From a virus, in IMG/VR virus record IMGVR_UViG_3300027872_000007, positions 1 through 54,595 of that record: DNA of 54,595 nucleotides; one strand, 5' to 3'. Under the pieces are notes generated by a model. That model did not search any database. It was given only the letters and a program-made list of their open reading frames with translations, and was not told the DNA's origin. Every line of letters begins with the position of its first letter. Within the stretch, counting starts at the first letter, position 1. Shown one piece after another: positions 36,372-44,153 of the stretch. The position numbers and the translations under genes were made by a program.

Positions 36372-37953
36372 AGAACTTCCTTGGCTGGCTGAACAGCGCC
36401 AGCTCATCGTCCTTCTCATCGTCAGGTAAGTCGATCAAGCCCATGCGCCGGATATACGCGAGCAGCATCACCACGCAGTCCACCAGGTCGTCATTCTCAC
36501 CGACCGGGAACGTCGCGCACTGATTGATAACTTCGTAGGCCCAGTTCCTGGGGATGTACCACAGCCGGCCATCCTTCAAGATCTGCGCGACCATGTGAGC
36601 CCGGAACACTTTGTCCTTGGACCCAGGCTTCACTCCGCGTATCGAGAGCCCTGCTTTACGCAGCTCCTGAATCAACGAATGACCGCTGGCCTTCTTCTCG
36701 ATCAGCGTCCAGTCAGGATGCCACTCGACATTGTGTCCGATCGCTTCGGTCTTGAGATCTGGGAACTCCACTTTGTCGTTGAACCGCTCCAGCATCAGAG
36801 CATGAACAGCCATGTCCTGTTCTCGACCGCTCTCCGAATACTCGAACAGACCAGCAGTGATCCTCGCGGAGCAGTCGTTCTCCTCGTCGGTCTCGAAAGC
36901 CGTGTCGTACACGGAGATGACCTCAGTGAACTCCGGCATTGGCATTGGCTTGCCGGCGTACTGATGGTCCTGCGGATAGCACCACTGCTTCCACCACTTC
37001 TTCTTCAAGATCAGGCCACCACCGGACGTTGGATCTTGGTTCATCTGGGCAGAGTAGTCCCTGACTGACATGGCCTTGCGCTCAGCCTTGACCTCCTCCT
37101 GGCCAAAGCGTTGCTCGTTCAGCAATTCGCCCTTCTTCTCCCTTGGGTCCTCGAATATCGCACCTTCCTTGGTCTTATGTCCCTTGCCGGCATTGAAGAA
37201 CGTGATGCAGTGCCTGGCTGGATCGTATTCCATCGGCAGCATCAGCACTTCCCATCGCTCGTCCTCGGTCATGAGGATGTGGCCGAACAGGTCAGCATCG
37301 TGCGACCGCTGCCCGATCAGGACCTTCTGCCCAGTCGTCGGATCATTGAGTCGCGATCGCAGTGAGTTGTCCCAGGCTGACAGTGTGCTGTAACGAATCA
37401 GGTCGGAGTACACGTCCGACATATTGTGCGGGTCATCGATGATGATCTTATCGCCGCCTTCGCCAGTGACCTTGCCCAGGATCGAGCCTGAGATGCGATG
37501 ACCACCGTGATTGTTGACGTAGCGATTCTTGCGATTGTCCGATGGATCCAGGTAGAACGTGTCCGCGTACCGTTCTCGAAACCAGGCCGACTCGATCAGC
37601 CGGCGAGACTTGACTGCATCTCGGATGGCCAGCTCCTGAGCGTAAGAGGCGAACAGGAACTGCACTCCTGGATCCAGTAGCCACTCCCACACCGGCCACA
37701 ACACACTCGCGGTCAGACTCTTGGTCTGCCGCGGTGGGATATTGATCATCAAATTGCGAATGTCACCGAACGTGACATAGGCGAGGTGGTCACAGATAGC
37801 GTCCAGGTGCCAGTTGTTCTTGAACTGCTTCGGCTCTACGACCGGCCAGGCAACGGCAACGAACTCTCTCAGATCTCTCCGATAGAACTCGGCTTGGGCT
37901 TGCGTGAGTTGCTTGGATACCGCTTCTTGAACGCTGAGTGCATCCGCGACCAC
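36361..37953 (-). CDS. terL: Terminase large subunit
   Basis: 530 residues from GTG 37953 with GGAG upstream. The ATPase has a variant Walker A (NIPPRQTKSLTA, residues 71-81) and Walker B (IIIDDP, D172-D173). The nuclease part shows VYDTAF (D349), IEKKASG (E418) and ENDDLVD (~486-491), fitting the RNase H-like metal site. It cuts concatemers and pumps DNA into the prohead through the portal. Its partner small subunit lies about 10 kb upstream, which is unusual. Ends 11 bases into the 87-residue gene. Confidence 0.92.
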   Translation of the reverse strand: MVADALSVQEAVSKQLTQAQAEFYRRDLREFVAVAWPVVEPKQFKNNWHLDAICDHLAYVTFGDIRNLMINIPPRQTKSLTASVLWPVWEWLLDPGVQFLFASYAQELAIRDAVKSRRLIESAWFRERYADTFYLDPSDNRKNRYVNNHGGHRISGSILGKVTGEGGDKIIIDDPHNMSDVYSDLIRYSTLSAWDNSLRSRLNDPTTGQKVLIGQRSHDADLFGHILMTEDERWEVLMLPMEYDPARHCITFFNAGKGHKTKEGAIFEDPREKKGELLNEQRFGQEEVKAERKAMSVRDYSAQMNQDPTSGGGLILKKKWWKQWCYPQDHQYAGKPMPMPEFTEVISVYDTAFETDEENDCSARITAGLFEYSESGREQDMAVHALMLERFNDKVEFPDLKTEAIGHNVEWHPDWTLIEKKASGHSLIQELRKAGLSIRGVKPGSKDKVFRAHMVAQILKDGRLWYIPRNWAYEVINQCATFPVGENDDLVDCVVMLLAYIRRMGLIDLPDDEKDDELALFSQPRKFYGA

Positions 37954-37954
37954 C

Positions 37955-38125
37955 TCATTGACACTCCTTGCACTTGGCTCGCTTCACATGGGCCCTGGAC
38001 TCAGTTCGGAGCTGGCTATGCCCACATTCGAGATGCCGGATCCATATATCCGTTTCAGGGATACAGCCTCGTTGAGGTTTGAAGCTAACGTATTCGCATT
38101 TTTCGACCAGCATTAGAGACATCAT
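37955..38125 (-). CDS. Zinc-finger-like small protein, 56 aa
   Basis: Adjacent ATGs at 38125 and 38122; the first overlaps the upstream stop by 4 bases (ATGA). Contains CGH and CKEC (HLECGHSQLRTESRAHVKRA, then KCKECQ at the end), a possible Cys/His zinc site. Ends one base before the terminase GTG. Function unknown; a small regulator or packaging helper is possible. Confidence 0.6.
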   Translation of the reverse strand: MMSLMLVEKCEYVSFKPQRGCIPETDIWIRHLECGHSQLRTESRAHVKRAKCKECQ

Positions 38126-38487
38126 AAATTCCCCGCTGATAATCCCTTGTAGCGGTGCAATAGAGTGTCCCAGCACCACCGTCTATTCAGGACCACCGCT
38201 ATCGCACCATTGTCCATCGCAGTGAAACGAGCAGTCTCGACGATAGGCTCACCCTGGTCGGTCTCTGTCGTGAAGCGCAGCATGTTGAACTTGCGCGGCC
38301 AGGTGTGGAAGACAATGCCCAGGTGGATCACTGGCTCCTTTGGGTTATCCCGCTGACGCAGGAACACCCAGGTATGCGGACGTAGTACGGGCGCATGCAG
38401 TACCTTGCCAAGCATAAGCGCCCGAATGTAAAGCACCGTCTCCGACAGCTTCGGGCGTTGTTGAGGACTGTTTGATTCGTTGGCCAT
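38122..38487 (-). CDS. Hypothetical protein, 121 aa
   Basis: I chose ATG 38487, which overlaps the previous stop (TGATG). Reads [20 protein letters not shown], with a core VIHLGIVFHTWPRKFNMLRF and a C-terminal AVVLNRRWCWDTLLHRYKG. Mixed strand content with many aromatic residues. No recognised motif. Part of the coupled run of small genes before terminase. Confidence 0.6.
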   Translation of the reverse strand: MANESNSPQQRPKLSETVLYIRALMLGKVLHAPVLRPHTWVFLRQRDNPKEPVIHLGIVFHTWPRKFNMLRFTTETDQGEPIVETARFTAMDNGAIAVVLNRRWCWDTLLHRYKGLSAGNL

Positions 38488-38714
38488 CACATATCGTGCT
38501 TGTTGCGGTGGTGGGCTGGCCTGTCCGGGCAACCAGTAACATGCGGGTTGCCGGCCTTCTTGCCGTGCGGGTTACCTTTCTTGTGCGACTTCTTCTCGAT
38601 GCCGGCCTCGCTCATAGCAATCGCTACTGCTTGCTTTTGTGGTCTACCTGAGTGGACCAGCTCGCTGATGTTCCCGCTCACGACCTCTTTGCTGCTGCCT
38701 TGCTTGAGTGGCAT
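38487..38714 (-). CDS. DUF6496-like small protein, 75 aa
   Basis: ATG 38714 follows [30 protein letters not shown] followed by [17 protein letters not shown] is the recognised DUF6496-type segment found in many phages and bacteria. The second half is Lys/His/Gly-rich with [11 protein letters not shown]. Length is typical of the family; function is not known. Confidence 0.7.
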   Translation of the reverse strand: MPLKQGSSKEVVSGNISELVHSGRPQKQAVAIAMSEAGIEKKSHKKGNPHGKKAGNPHVTGCPDRPAHHRNKHDM

Positions 38715-38752
38715 GTCATCCTCCAGGGCGGCCACGGCATTCTAACCTGTTT

Positions 38753-38995
38753 CTAACCTAAAGGTGGCGGTATGATCCGTTCGTACTTCACCAGGGCCTG
38801 AGCGTAATGATCAAAGTCATTCGGCAGGTTGATGTCGTTCGGGCCAATCTCCCGGTGAATGTTGCGCTCGTAAGCAAGACAGATGCCACCCAGCGGCTGC
38901 CAACCTTGCTCCATGTGCAAGACGACCTCATCAACCAAGAAGTCAGAATTACAGGCCACGATCACGGTGTAGTCGATGATCTTCCTCTCGTCCAT
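38753..38995 (-). CDS. DUF1737-like small protein, 80 aa
   Basis: ATG 38995 overlaps the upstream stop by one base. IIDYTVIVACNSDFLVDEVV and MEQGWQPLGGICLA match the DUF1737 layout (Y-x-V-V ... L--GWQPxGG). The C-terminal part adds NINLPNDFDHYAQALVKYE-like text. Such proteins are common in phages without a known role. Confidence 0.65.
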   Translation of the reverse strand: MDERKIIDYTVIVACNSDFLVDEVVLHMEQGWQPLGGICLAYERNIHREIGPNDINLPNDFDHYAQALVKYERIIPPPLG

Positions 38996-39300
38996 CAGCC
39001 CATCGCCCATACATAGATTTTGCTTCGACCAAACTGGTGAAGAAACCATCCATCCAGCCAGATGGGCCATGGCGACTTTCCTGCATCTGGTCCATCGAAG
39101 GCTTTCCATATCCTCCCATAGAGTGCAGGAGGAGTTAAAATGTAGTATTCATCATGCCGCGGTGGGCTCGTTGAAACATGCAAGTCAAAAGTTTTCTCTA
39201 CGTTGAAATACTTTCTCGTGTACTCGGCACAAACTCTCTTACCGTCAGCCGTCCAGTAGTCGCCGTCCCTCAGCTTAAACTCCAATACTTTCTTCGTCAC
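38995..39300 (-). CDS. Hypothetical protein, 101 aa
   Basis: GTG start at 39300, overlapping the previous stop (GTGA). Aromatic-rich beta text: DGDYWTADGKRVCAEYTRKY, PPALYGRIWKAFDGPDAG, WPIWLDGWFL. No family recognised. Coupled to the DUF1737-like gene downstream. Confidence 0.6.
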   Translation of the reverse strand: MTKKVLEFKLRDGDYWTADGKRVCAEYTRKYFNVEKTFDLHVSTSPPRHDEYYILTPPALYGRIWKAFDGPDAGKSPWPIWLDGWFLHQFGRSKIYVWAMG

Positions 39301-39710
39301 GATTTTCTCCCCTCCCTGTCCTCGTCTGTGTCCAGTAGCTTTAGATAGGCGCGTGAGTAATCGCCTTTCATATGCCCTTCATGGATGGCGCTCGACTCCC
39401 TGCCCTCTTTGGCCTGCAACAGACGAAGCTCAAATATAAAGTCTCGCCATCTTTCGTGTTCTGGTCCCATAATCGGCTTTGATTTTCTGAAATTCTCAGG
39501 GCGCAGGAACTCCAACACCACATAGTCGTCGTTAGCATCGTTCTCTGGATCGAAATCCAGCGTAACTGACATATCGCCTCTTGGAGAAATCCAAACACCA
39601 TCTGAACCAAACAGTCCAGCAGGTACGCCTCGTAGCGTCATAGCATCTGGATCGTCTACAAATTCATAGCCTACCGCTTCAGCTAATCGCCTTATGTCCC
39701 TATCGTTCAT
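39297..39710 (-). CDS. Hypothetical protein, 137 aa
   Basis: ATG 39710 (MNDRDIRRLAEAVGYEFVDD) overlaps the HTH gene stop by 4 bases. An alpha/beta N-terminus of a type seen in many small phage proteins, then LDFDPENDANDDYVVLEFL, and a charged helical end (LDTDEDREGRKS). No catalytic motif. The longer reading upstream (to 39839) runs antiparallel to real coding text and was discarded. Confidence 0.6.
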   Translation of the reverse strand: MNDRDIRRLAEAVGYEFVDDPDAMTLRGVPAGLFGSDGVWISPRGDMSVTLDFDPENDANDDYVVLEFLRPENFRKSKPIMGPEHERWRDFIFELRLLQAKEGRESSAIHEGHMKGDYSRAYLKLLDTDEDREGRKS

Positions 39711-39946
39711 AGTGTGGTGTCCTTGACCTCCACTCGAATGGTCTGGCCGTCGATCATCAGCAAGTCCAGCAGGTAATCGATCGAGCAACGGTCTTTGCCA
39801 TTGACGATCTCGTTGATCGTGGACTGCGGCACTCCCCACTGCCTGGCTGCTTCCGATTGGCTGGCATGCAGCTCAATCCGGCCACGTACCGCGGTAAGCA
39901 GGCTCTCTTTCATTTCCTCCGGTGTCGATGCAACGAAGTGAATCAT
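39707..39946 (-). CDS. XRE-like helix-turn-helix regulator, 79 aa
   Basis: Residues ~22-52 form a clear HTH: RIELHASQSEAARQWGVPQS with recognition helix TINEIVNGKD, followed by IDYLLDLLMIDGQTIRVEV, as in XRE/HigA-type antitoxin and phage regulators. ATG 39946 overlaps the upstream stop (ATGA). Probably a DNA-binding regulator; targets are unknown. The 16-bp palindrome at 34304 is one candidate, but this is only a guess. Confidence 0.7.
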   Translation of the reverse strand: MIHFVASTPEEMKESLLTAVRGRIELHASQSEAARQWGVPQSTINEIVNGKDRCSIDYLLDLLMIDGQTIRVEVKDTTL

Positions 39947-40251
39947 TTCTGCTCCTGTTGTCGTGCATCAGTGGATTTTTGTCGTGTTTGCCATTCCAAG
40001 TCGCCAAATAGCTCATCCATTTCGATTTCTCTCACGCCGTCTCGCTCTCCGATTGGCGTGAATCTATAAACCGAATAGTGTGCTGGAACATATCGGCGCG
40101 GATTAAAACCAGACACCCAGCATGTATGCCCAGCGACCTTGAACACAACCAGCCCGGCTTTGTCGCTGATAGCAGCTAGTGTCGTCTTTCCGGTATCGAC
40201 GCCAACCCTTTCAACGCGACCATCTGCATATATTAGGGCTCGAAATCTCAT
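39943..40251 (-). CDS. Hypothetical protein, 102 aa
   Basis: MRFRALIYADGRVERVGVDT start, then a beta-rich part (GLVVFKVAGHTCWVSGF, HYSVYRFTPIGE) and an acidic/basic helical end. Nine bases separate it from the preceding microprotein. No family recognised. Confidence 0.6.
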   Translation of the reverse strand: MRFRALIYADGRVERVGVDTGKTTLAAISDKAGLVVFKVAGHTCWVSGFNPRRYVPAHYSVYRFTPIGERDGVREIEMDELFGDLEWQTRQKSTDARQQEQK

Positions 40252-40259
40252 GACTGCCC

Positions 40260-40346
40260 CTACCCGTAGTGGTCAGCGTCCAATAGCAGCATGACTAGCA
40301 TCCCGCACCCAAAACCAAGCATAAATAATTGAAGCCCCATCTCCAT
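40260..40346 (-). CDS. Membrane microprotein, 28 aa
   Basis: ATG 40346 overlaps the zinc-ribbon gene stop (TGATG). Only 28 residues, nearly all a single membrane helix (MGLQLFMLGFGCGMLVMLLL), ending DADHYG. No strong ribosome site, so translation would depend on coupling. One of several membrane microproteins in this block. Confidence 0.45.
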   Translation of the reverse strand: MEMGLQLFMLGFGCGMLVMLLLDADHYG

Positions 40347-40525
40347 CACTGATTTGCTGGATCCGATGCCCAGGCCGGATACTCTGTCTTCACTGGCTGC
40401 TCGATCGCTACGGTGCCATTGCAATACGGATACATCGTGCAGCCCCAGAACTCCTCTCCGGTCGCTTTGTTCTTGCGAACTACCATCTCGTCGCCGCACT
40501 CAGGGCATTCGGGTTCACTGTCCAT
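40346..40525 (-). CDS. Zinc-ribbon protein (topoisomerase C4 type), 59 aa
   Basis: ATG 40525. CPECGDEMVVRKNKATGEEF followed by WGCTMYPYCNGT is the exact layout of the C4 zinc ribbon found at topoisomerase I C-termini (CPxCG...F-GC-YP-C). Here it stands alone. It may bind single-stranded DNA or RNA polymerase. Overlaps the upstream gene by 11 bases. Confidence 0.75.
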   Translation of the reverse strand: MDSEPECPECGDEMVVRKNKATGEEFWGCTMYPYCNGTVAIEQPVKTEYPAWASDPANQ

Positions 40526-40823
40526 CTTCGATACGATCCAGCCGTTCAATCTCAGCAACGATCAGCGCCCCGGCCTTTACGAGATTTCGTCGATCCGTTG
40601 TCGGCTTCCACCATCCACGCGCCCACGGCCATGACAGTGGAATACCAGTTGCTACATGGTGAATAGATGCCTTCGCAGAACGTAGCGCATAGCACCCACT
40701 AGCCAATGCAAGTTCGCCGCCCTCGTGTTTGTCGTCATGGTTAAGCGTCCAACCTTCCTCCTCGACTTGCCGGTAACGCTCGCGCCCAATCTCATCGAGT
40801 ACCGATTCAGTTTGCTTGTTCAC
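40515..40823 (-). CDS. Conserved phage protein (EGW..EHDD-like), 102 aa
   Basis: GTG 40823 with GGAGGAGACTGAA upstream. ERYRQVEEEGWTLNHDDKHE, GELALASGCYALRS, PWARGWWKPTTDRRNLVKAG and LIVAEIERLD form a well-known phage family with a helical, MazG-like pattern of acidic residues. Some relatives are annotated as nucleotide pyrophosphohydrolases; I cannot confirm activity. Confidence 0.7.
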   Translation of the reverse strand: MNKQTESVLDEIGRERYRQVEEEGWTLNHDDKHEGGELALASGCYALRSAKASIHHVATGIPLSWPWARGWWKPTTDRRNLVKAGALIVAEIERLDRIEDGQ

Positions 40824-40824
40824 T

Positions 40825-41115
40825 TCAGTCTCCTCCGATAAACATGCCGGCGTTGCAAGCCATCATGCACGAGTGGCAAAGCACGATGTCCTTGGTATCG
40901 ACCTCTTTCGCGATCACCGGATCTGGCCCAAGGATTTGAGCAAGCGGCGCTGCTTCGCCCATGCTCATTTCCAGGCCATGCTGTCTTTGGATTGCTTTAG
41001 CATCGAGGCCCATCGTGTCCATGCGAAACACATAGAAGATCGGAATGTTCTCGTGCGCGACACCCTTATCACAGGCGCTGCACTTCTTCAGATCGCGTTG
41101 CTTCATATCAGGCAT
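40825..41115 (-). CDS. Conserved phage protein with CxxC pairs, 96 aa
   Basis: CSACDKGVAHENIPIFYVF near the start and CHSCMMACN near the end form two CxxC knuckles that probably bind zinc. Middle QRQHGLEMSMGEAAPLAQIL is the usual helical part of this phage family. Start overlaps the upstream stop (TGATG). Function unknown. Confidence 0.7.
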   Translation of the reverse strand: MPDMKQRDLKKCSACDKGVAHENIPIFYVFRMDTMGLDAKAIQRQHGLEMSMGEAAPLAQILGPDPVIAKEVDTKDIVLCHSCMMACNAGMFIGGD

Positions 41116-41804
41116 CAGATGTCATCCTGATCGAGCCACCAGGCGATGAAGAACGTCACGGCTTTTTCCATGCGAACTGGATCCAGTATCCGGCCACACA
41201 CGATCGGATCAGACCTATTGAGCCGGCGTCCCATTGCAGTGCCAACCTGGTCGAACAGCTTTCGATCTAGCGCCAGTTGCGTCTCCTTAATGACGTATGG
41301 CTTGATGATGTTGACCGGGAATGTGATCTCCTCGTCAAATGATGTGGGCCAATAAGTGTCCTGTTCCTCTCCATTGCTTTTTATTTTTGTGCCGTAACCA
41401 CCGCTTACTGGAACAGGATCAACATACCTTCCTTTGCCTGCTGGAAGGACCTGGCCGGTTTGTTCAAATGCCTCCCACTTGTAAGTGCTGATCGTTTTTC
41501 TCGGCTTACGTTGGCCGGTGCGTACTGCGAATAAGTCAAGATCGAAGTTTGGCACGATCATGTAACCCAGTTTGATCGCCCTACCAATCTTCAGGTAATA
41601 CTCGATGCGCCGTTCGCATCGACGCACATGCGCCTTGAACGGCTTCGAGTTGAAGTGCCCTCTCCGTGCTTGATTATAGTTTGCGTCGGCCTCACGCTTT
41701 TGCATGAGCAGGCGCCTGATGTTCTCTGCGCACCACGATCTAACTGTCTTCTGTGCAACAGCCAGCTCGCTCGGTGTGTACGCGACTACTTGGGTAGTGG
41801 TCAT
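41115..41804 (-). CDS. Hypothetical protein, 229 aa
   Basis: Adjacent ATGs at 41807 and 41804; the second is 6 bases after AGGAGG, so I chose it. Basic N-terminal helical half (EADANYNQARRGHFNSKPF, RRCERRIEYYLKIGRAIKLG) and a beta-containing C-terminal half (DEEITFPVNIIKPYVIKE). Ends with a Trp-rich helix (FFIAWWLDQDD). One of the longer proteins of this block. No family recognised. Confidence 0.65.
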   Translation of the reverse strand: MTTTQVVAYTPSELAVAQKTVRSWCAENIRRLLMQKREADANYNQARRGHFNSKPFKAHVRRCERRIEYYLKIGRAIKLGYMIVPNFDLDLFAVRTGQRKPRKTISTYKWEAFEQTGQVLPAGKGRYVDPVPVSGGYGTKIKSNGEEQDTYWPTSFDEEITFPVNIIKPYVIKETQLALDRKLFDQVGTAMGRRLNRSDPIVCGRILDPVRMEKAVTFFIAWWLDQDDI

Positions 41805-42166
41805 CATGATCCTCCTGTTGGTGCATCTGAAATTGGCAGCCAGTGAGTGGGCTCAGGTAGGTCCTCGGCAAAGACTGAAGTTCTCCACGAGTGTTCGGCA
41901 AGCCAGGCAACACGGAAACAATCAACCAACTCCCTCACTTTCATGTTGCACGTCCAAACGATCGTGCCCTGCTCTGGTAGCTCATCTGCTACCGCGATCC
42001 ACTGACCACGAACGACCCAGGCATTTGCAAATGCCAGATGGAGCCTGTTTTCCAAGAATGGATGCCCTGCACTGTCGGGCTTTGTCAGTGTGTCCACATT
42101 TGCGCAGCCGATTCCCTCCAGCGACTTGATCCATTTGTTCCACGCTTTACTGTACGGTGTCTCCAT
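41804..42166 (-). CDS. DUF551-like protein, 120 aa
   Basis: The C-terminal half shows the DUF551 layout: WIAVADELPEQGTIVWTCNM, then FRVAWLAEHSW and PTHWLPISDAP. The N-terminal part is helical (YSKAWNKWIKSLEGIG). ATG 42166 lies 20 bases inside the end of the zinc-finger gene 42147-42308. Function of the family is unknown. Confidence 0.7.
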   Translation of the reverse strand: METPYSKAWNKWIKSLEGIGCANVDTLTKPDSAGHPFLENRLHLAFANAWVVRGQWIAVADELPEQGTIVWTCNMKVRELVDCFRVAWLAEHSWRTSVFAEDLPEPTHWLPISDAPTGGS

Positions 42167-42308
42167 CGTGCTTCTCCCTTCCTTCCCAGGTGAGCCAGAT
42201 CCAATAAATGCTCCCGCACCTGGGGCAACAATTGTGTTGTCGATATTCTCCTGGCCTATCGTACCATTGATATAGGCATCTCGTACACTGCATGAGGCCC
42301 GGTCTCAT
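42147..42308 (-). CDS. Zinc-finger microprotein, 53 aa
   Basis: ATG 42308, or an in-frame ATG 42293 (MQCTRCLYQW). CTRC and CCPRCGSIYWIWL give a CxxC...CxxC zinc-ribbon pattern over ~30 residues. Ends 20 bases inside the DUF551-like gene. Nothing convincing is coded between 42309 and 42373. Confidence rests on the Cys spacing. Confidence 0.55.
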   Translation of the reverse strand: MRPGLMQCTRCLYQWYDRPGEYRQHNCCPRCGSIYWIWLTWEGREKHDGDTVQ

Positions 42309-42373
42309 GAGGCCATGTTACTCCTGGGCGCTACTCCAGGATCTCCACCTCCTCGCGCTTCCATCTGACCTCA

Positions 42374-42574
42374 TCATATGGCTGGACCGATGTGTTCGAG
42401 TTTTTCGACCACTACAGGCGCAGCCCACATTTCATCTTTCTTGAATTGTTGGGTCGCTTTTTCGATGGCCACCACCGCATTTGGAGCAACAACATTGTAC
42501 AGTCGATGGACTCTATTCAACCGCGACACATTGCCGGCCTGAGTCAATGTCATGCTAAATACTCGTTTCATCAT
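42374..42574 (-). CDS. Conserved small phage protein, 66 aa
   Basis: Two adjacent ATGs (42574/42571) after GAGGAAGC. VFSMTLTQAGNVSRLNRVHR followed by YNVVAPNAVVAIEKATQQF is a small alpha/beta pattern shared by several phages. Overlaps the upstream HTH gene by 4 bases. Function unknown. Confidence 0.65.
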   Translation of the reverse strand: MMKRVFSMTLTQAGNVSRLNRVHRLYNVVAPNAVVAIEKATQQFKKDEMWAAPVVVEKLEHIGPAI

Positions 42575-42801
42575 GCTTCCTCGATGTAGGTCACACGACG
42601 CAGGCCGATCTTGCGAAGAATCGCGTCACCTGGATTAACTCTGTCACCAACTCGCAACGAGTTCAGGTAGTGCGGATCCAGCCCCAAACGTATTGCCGCT
42701 TGCCGGCAATTGCCAAACTTTTTGACCAGGGCCTTTACCGTTCGGCGTATCAGGGCCTGTTCCACTTTCGTTGGTTGCTTAAAATTACTTGCGTATCTCA
42801 T
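42571..42801 (-). CDS. Small helix-turn-helix-like protein, 76 aa
   Basis: ATG 42801 (MRYASNFKQPTKVEQALIRR) with AAAGGGAGA upstream. The segment LVKKFGNCRQAAIRLGLDPH plus YLNSLRVGDRVN resembles an HTH with the recognition helix at YLNSLRVG. Highly basic. A small DNA-binding regulator is likely; target unknown. Confidence 0.65.
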   Translation of the reverse strand: MRYASNFKQPTKVEQALIRRTVKALVKKFGNCRQAAIRLGLDPHYLNSLRVGDRVNPGDAILRKIGLRRVTYIEEA

Positions 42802-42817
42802 GGTCGTTCTCCCTTTC

Positions 42818-43291
42818 TTAAACGCCTGGATTCCAATAAGTGTTGCGATTGTCTCCTGGCAATAGATCATCGACAGTCCATTCACTGTCGTCGAAGGTTT
42901 CGTCCTTGCTCAGTATCAAGCCGAACTCTCGCGCCAAATCCGCGAGCTTTTGCTGACCATAGAACTTTTCGTCATCAGGTCCGATGGTCAATCGTCTGGG
43001 TATGTTACCTACATCCAGGATAGCCTTGGTGGCGTCCTGAAGTGCCGCCTCGCAGATGTCTGCCGGCGTATTCGGCTCGATGATATTGCCGATACCGGGT
43101 TTAGCCGTCTTCATCTCCACACCAAATTCTGCTAGTTGGCCATCGATCTGCTTAGTGAACATATTCATCGCTCCAGCAAAAAACGATTTCCAAGCACAGT
43201 CGTTGATTTTTTCAGCTACACGCTTCAGGCGATTGAATCCGCCAACTACATTTTGTCGGGCAATTAAGACATCGACATCAAGTTTGCTCAC
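42818..43291 (-). CDS. Hypothetical protein, 157 aa
   Basis: GTG 43291 with AAGGAAAAGG upstream; it overlaps the stop of the membrane microprotein by 3 bases. N-terminal helices (VLIARQNVVGGFNRLKRVAE) followed by a mixed region and an acidic end (SKDETFDDSEWTVDDLLPG). No known motif. The longer reading to 43435 was rejected because it covers the microprotein in another frame. Confidence 0.6.
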   Translation of the reverse strand: MSKLDVDVLIARQNVVGGFNRLKRVAEKINDCAWKSFFAGAMNMFTKQIDGQLAEFGVEMKTAKPGIGNIIEPNTPADICEAALQDATKAILDVGNIPRRLTIGPDDEKFYGQQKLADLAREFGLILSKDETFDDSEWTVDDLLPGDNRNTYWNPGV

Positions 43292-43386
43292 AGCCTTTTC
43301 CTTGTGATCCACGCCATCACTGCATAGCCAACAATAATTCCCAGCAGCAACGCAATTATGCTCACGCACAAGGTCGGCATGATCAT
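43288..43386 (-). CDS. Membrane microprotein, 32 aa
   Basis: ATG 43386 overlaps the upstream stop (ATGA) and its stop overlaps the next GTG, so it is locked between two genes. MIMPTLCVSIIALLLGIIVG followed by YAVMAWITRKRL gives one membrane helix with a basic C-terminal anchor, inside-facing by the positive-inside rule. Function unknown. Confidence 0.55.
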   Translation of the reverse strand: MIMPTLCVSIIALLLGIIVGYAVMAWITRKRL

Positions 43387-43571
43387 GGCATCTTCCGATA
43401 GCAGTATCTGGCAATCTGATTGATGATGTTGTCACGACCGAGAAGTGTTGCTGGCCGATTCTTTGGCTTCGTTAGCTCGTAGATGTCATCGATGATCTTC
43501 CTGGTGGCTTTCAGCTCGACACGAAGCTCACCCTCGGACATCTTGTCCACGTTTTTAGTGAAAGTGATCAC
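43383..43571 (-). CDS. Small helical protein, 62 aa
   Basis: MITFTKNVDKMSEGELRVEL, a charged helix, then LLGRDNIINQIARYCYRK. It is coupled to both neighbours by 4-base overlaps. No family recognised. Confidence 0.6.
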   Translation of the reverse strand: MITFTKNVDKMSEGELRVELKATRKIIDDIYELTKPKNRPATLLGRDNIINQIARYCYRKMP

Positions 43572-43807
43572 GGCGCCTCCTTGAGAATATCGAGATCCAT
43601 AACGTGAGTCAGCATCTCAATGTCTTCCTTGCGGCAATAGATGACCTGATTGCCCTTGTCAAGGTACAGCTTGCCCGGATCCAATATGCCAACAGTACGC
43701 CAAGCCCTCAAATGCAGGCGTCTTAGAAAATCGTACCATTTGGGTGTGATTCTTACTTTGGGCTTCACCGGCACCAATCTGTAACCGGCGAACATATTCT
43801 TCGTCAT
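43568..43807 (-). CDS. Small basic protein, 79 aa
   Basis: ATG 43807 (MTKNMFAGYRLVPVKPKVRI) after GGGACAGAG; an alternative ATG at 43846 overlaps the capsid-motif gene. A basic helical region (WYDFLRRLHLRAWRTVG), then beta text (KLYLDKGNQVIYCRKED). Function unknown. Confidence 0.6.
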   Translation of the reverse strand: MTKNMFAGYRLVPVKPKVRITPKWYDFLRRLHLRAWRTVGILDPGKLYLDKGNQVIYCRKEDIEMLTHVMDLDILKEAP

Positions 43808-43838
43808 CGTCTCTGTCCCTTTAGCTCCAGTCCTATTC

Positions 43839-44153
43839 TCAATCATCGATGTCGATCCACAACTCCTCCATATTGTCTGGCTCCAGCTCCTCGTACACGT
43901 CACCGAAGGCTTTGTTCAGGCCCTCCTTCAACGCCTTTGGGAACTCAGCCCTAAGCCCTGGATCATACGGAATGCTCGCACCCTCCGGCTTGGCCTGTAC
44001 CAGGCTGAAGCCTCCGGTCAGGTCATGGTGCGCGGCATCGTGTAGCAGAGTTGGATGCTTCATGCTTCTCAGCATCACGCCATCGTCGTTTTTCGGAACC
44101 ACCGCCATCGCAGCAGCGCCAATGAAAGCCTGAATGAATCCGCGTCTGTTCAT
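43839..44153 (-). CDS. Tat-signal protein with capsid-like C-terminal motif, 104 aa
   Basis: ATG 44153 overlaps the previous stop by 4 bases. Residues 1-20 (MNRRGFIQAFIGAAAMAVVP) form a twin-arginine signal, so the protein is probably exported folded. Residues 55-66 (KPEGASIPYDPG) resemble capsid residues 59-70 (KPEGEGVAYDQG), and 71-87 (FPKALKEGLNKAFGDVY) resemble capsid residues 8-24 (FRKQLQEGLNAVFGMEY). The two motifs are in swapped order relative to the capsid protein. Acidic end (ELWIDIDD). Third Tat-signal gene of a coupled cluster. No known function. Confidence 0.7.
   Translation of the reverse strand: MNRRGFIQAFIGAAAMAVVPKNDDGVMLRSMKHPTLLHDAAHHDLTGGFSLVQAKPEGASIPYDPGLRAEFPKALKEGLNKAFGDVYEELEPDNMEELWIDIDD

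Noticed and set aside
42309-42373. Possible short coding stretch ending in VRWKREEVEILE
   Set aside because: Reads like protein, but no ATG, GTG or TTG start is available before an in-frame stop.
42700-42712. TTGCCGGCAA palindrome, also near 47632
   Set aside because: A 10-bp palindrome inside coding sequence occurring twice; too short to call a site.
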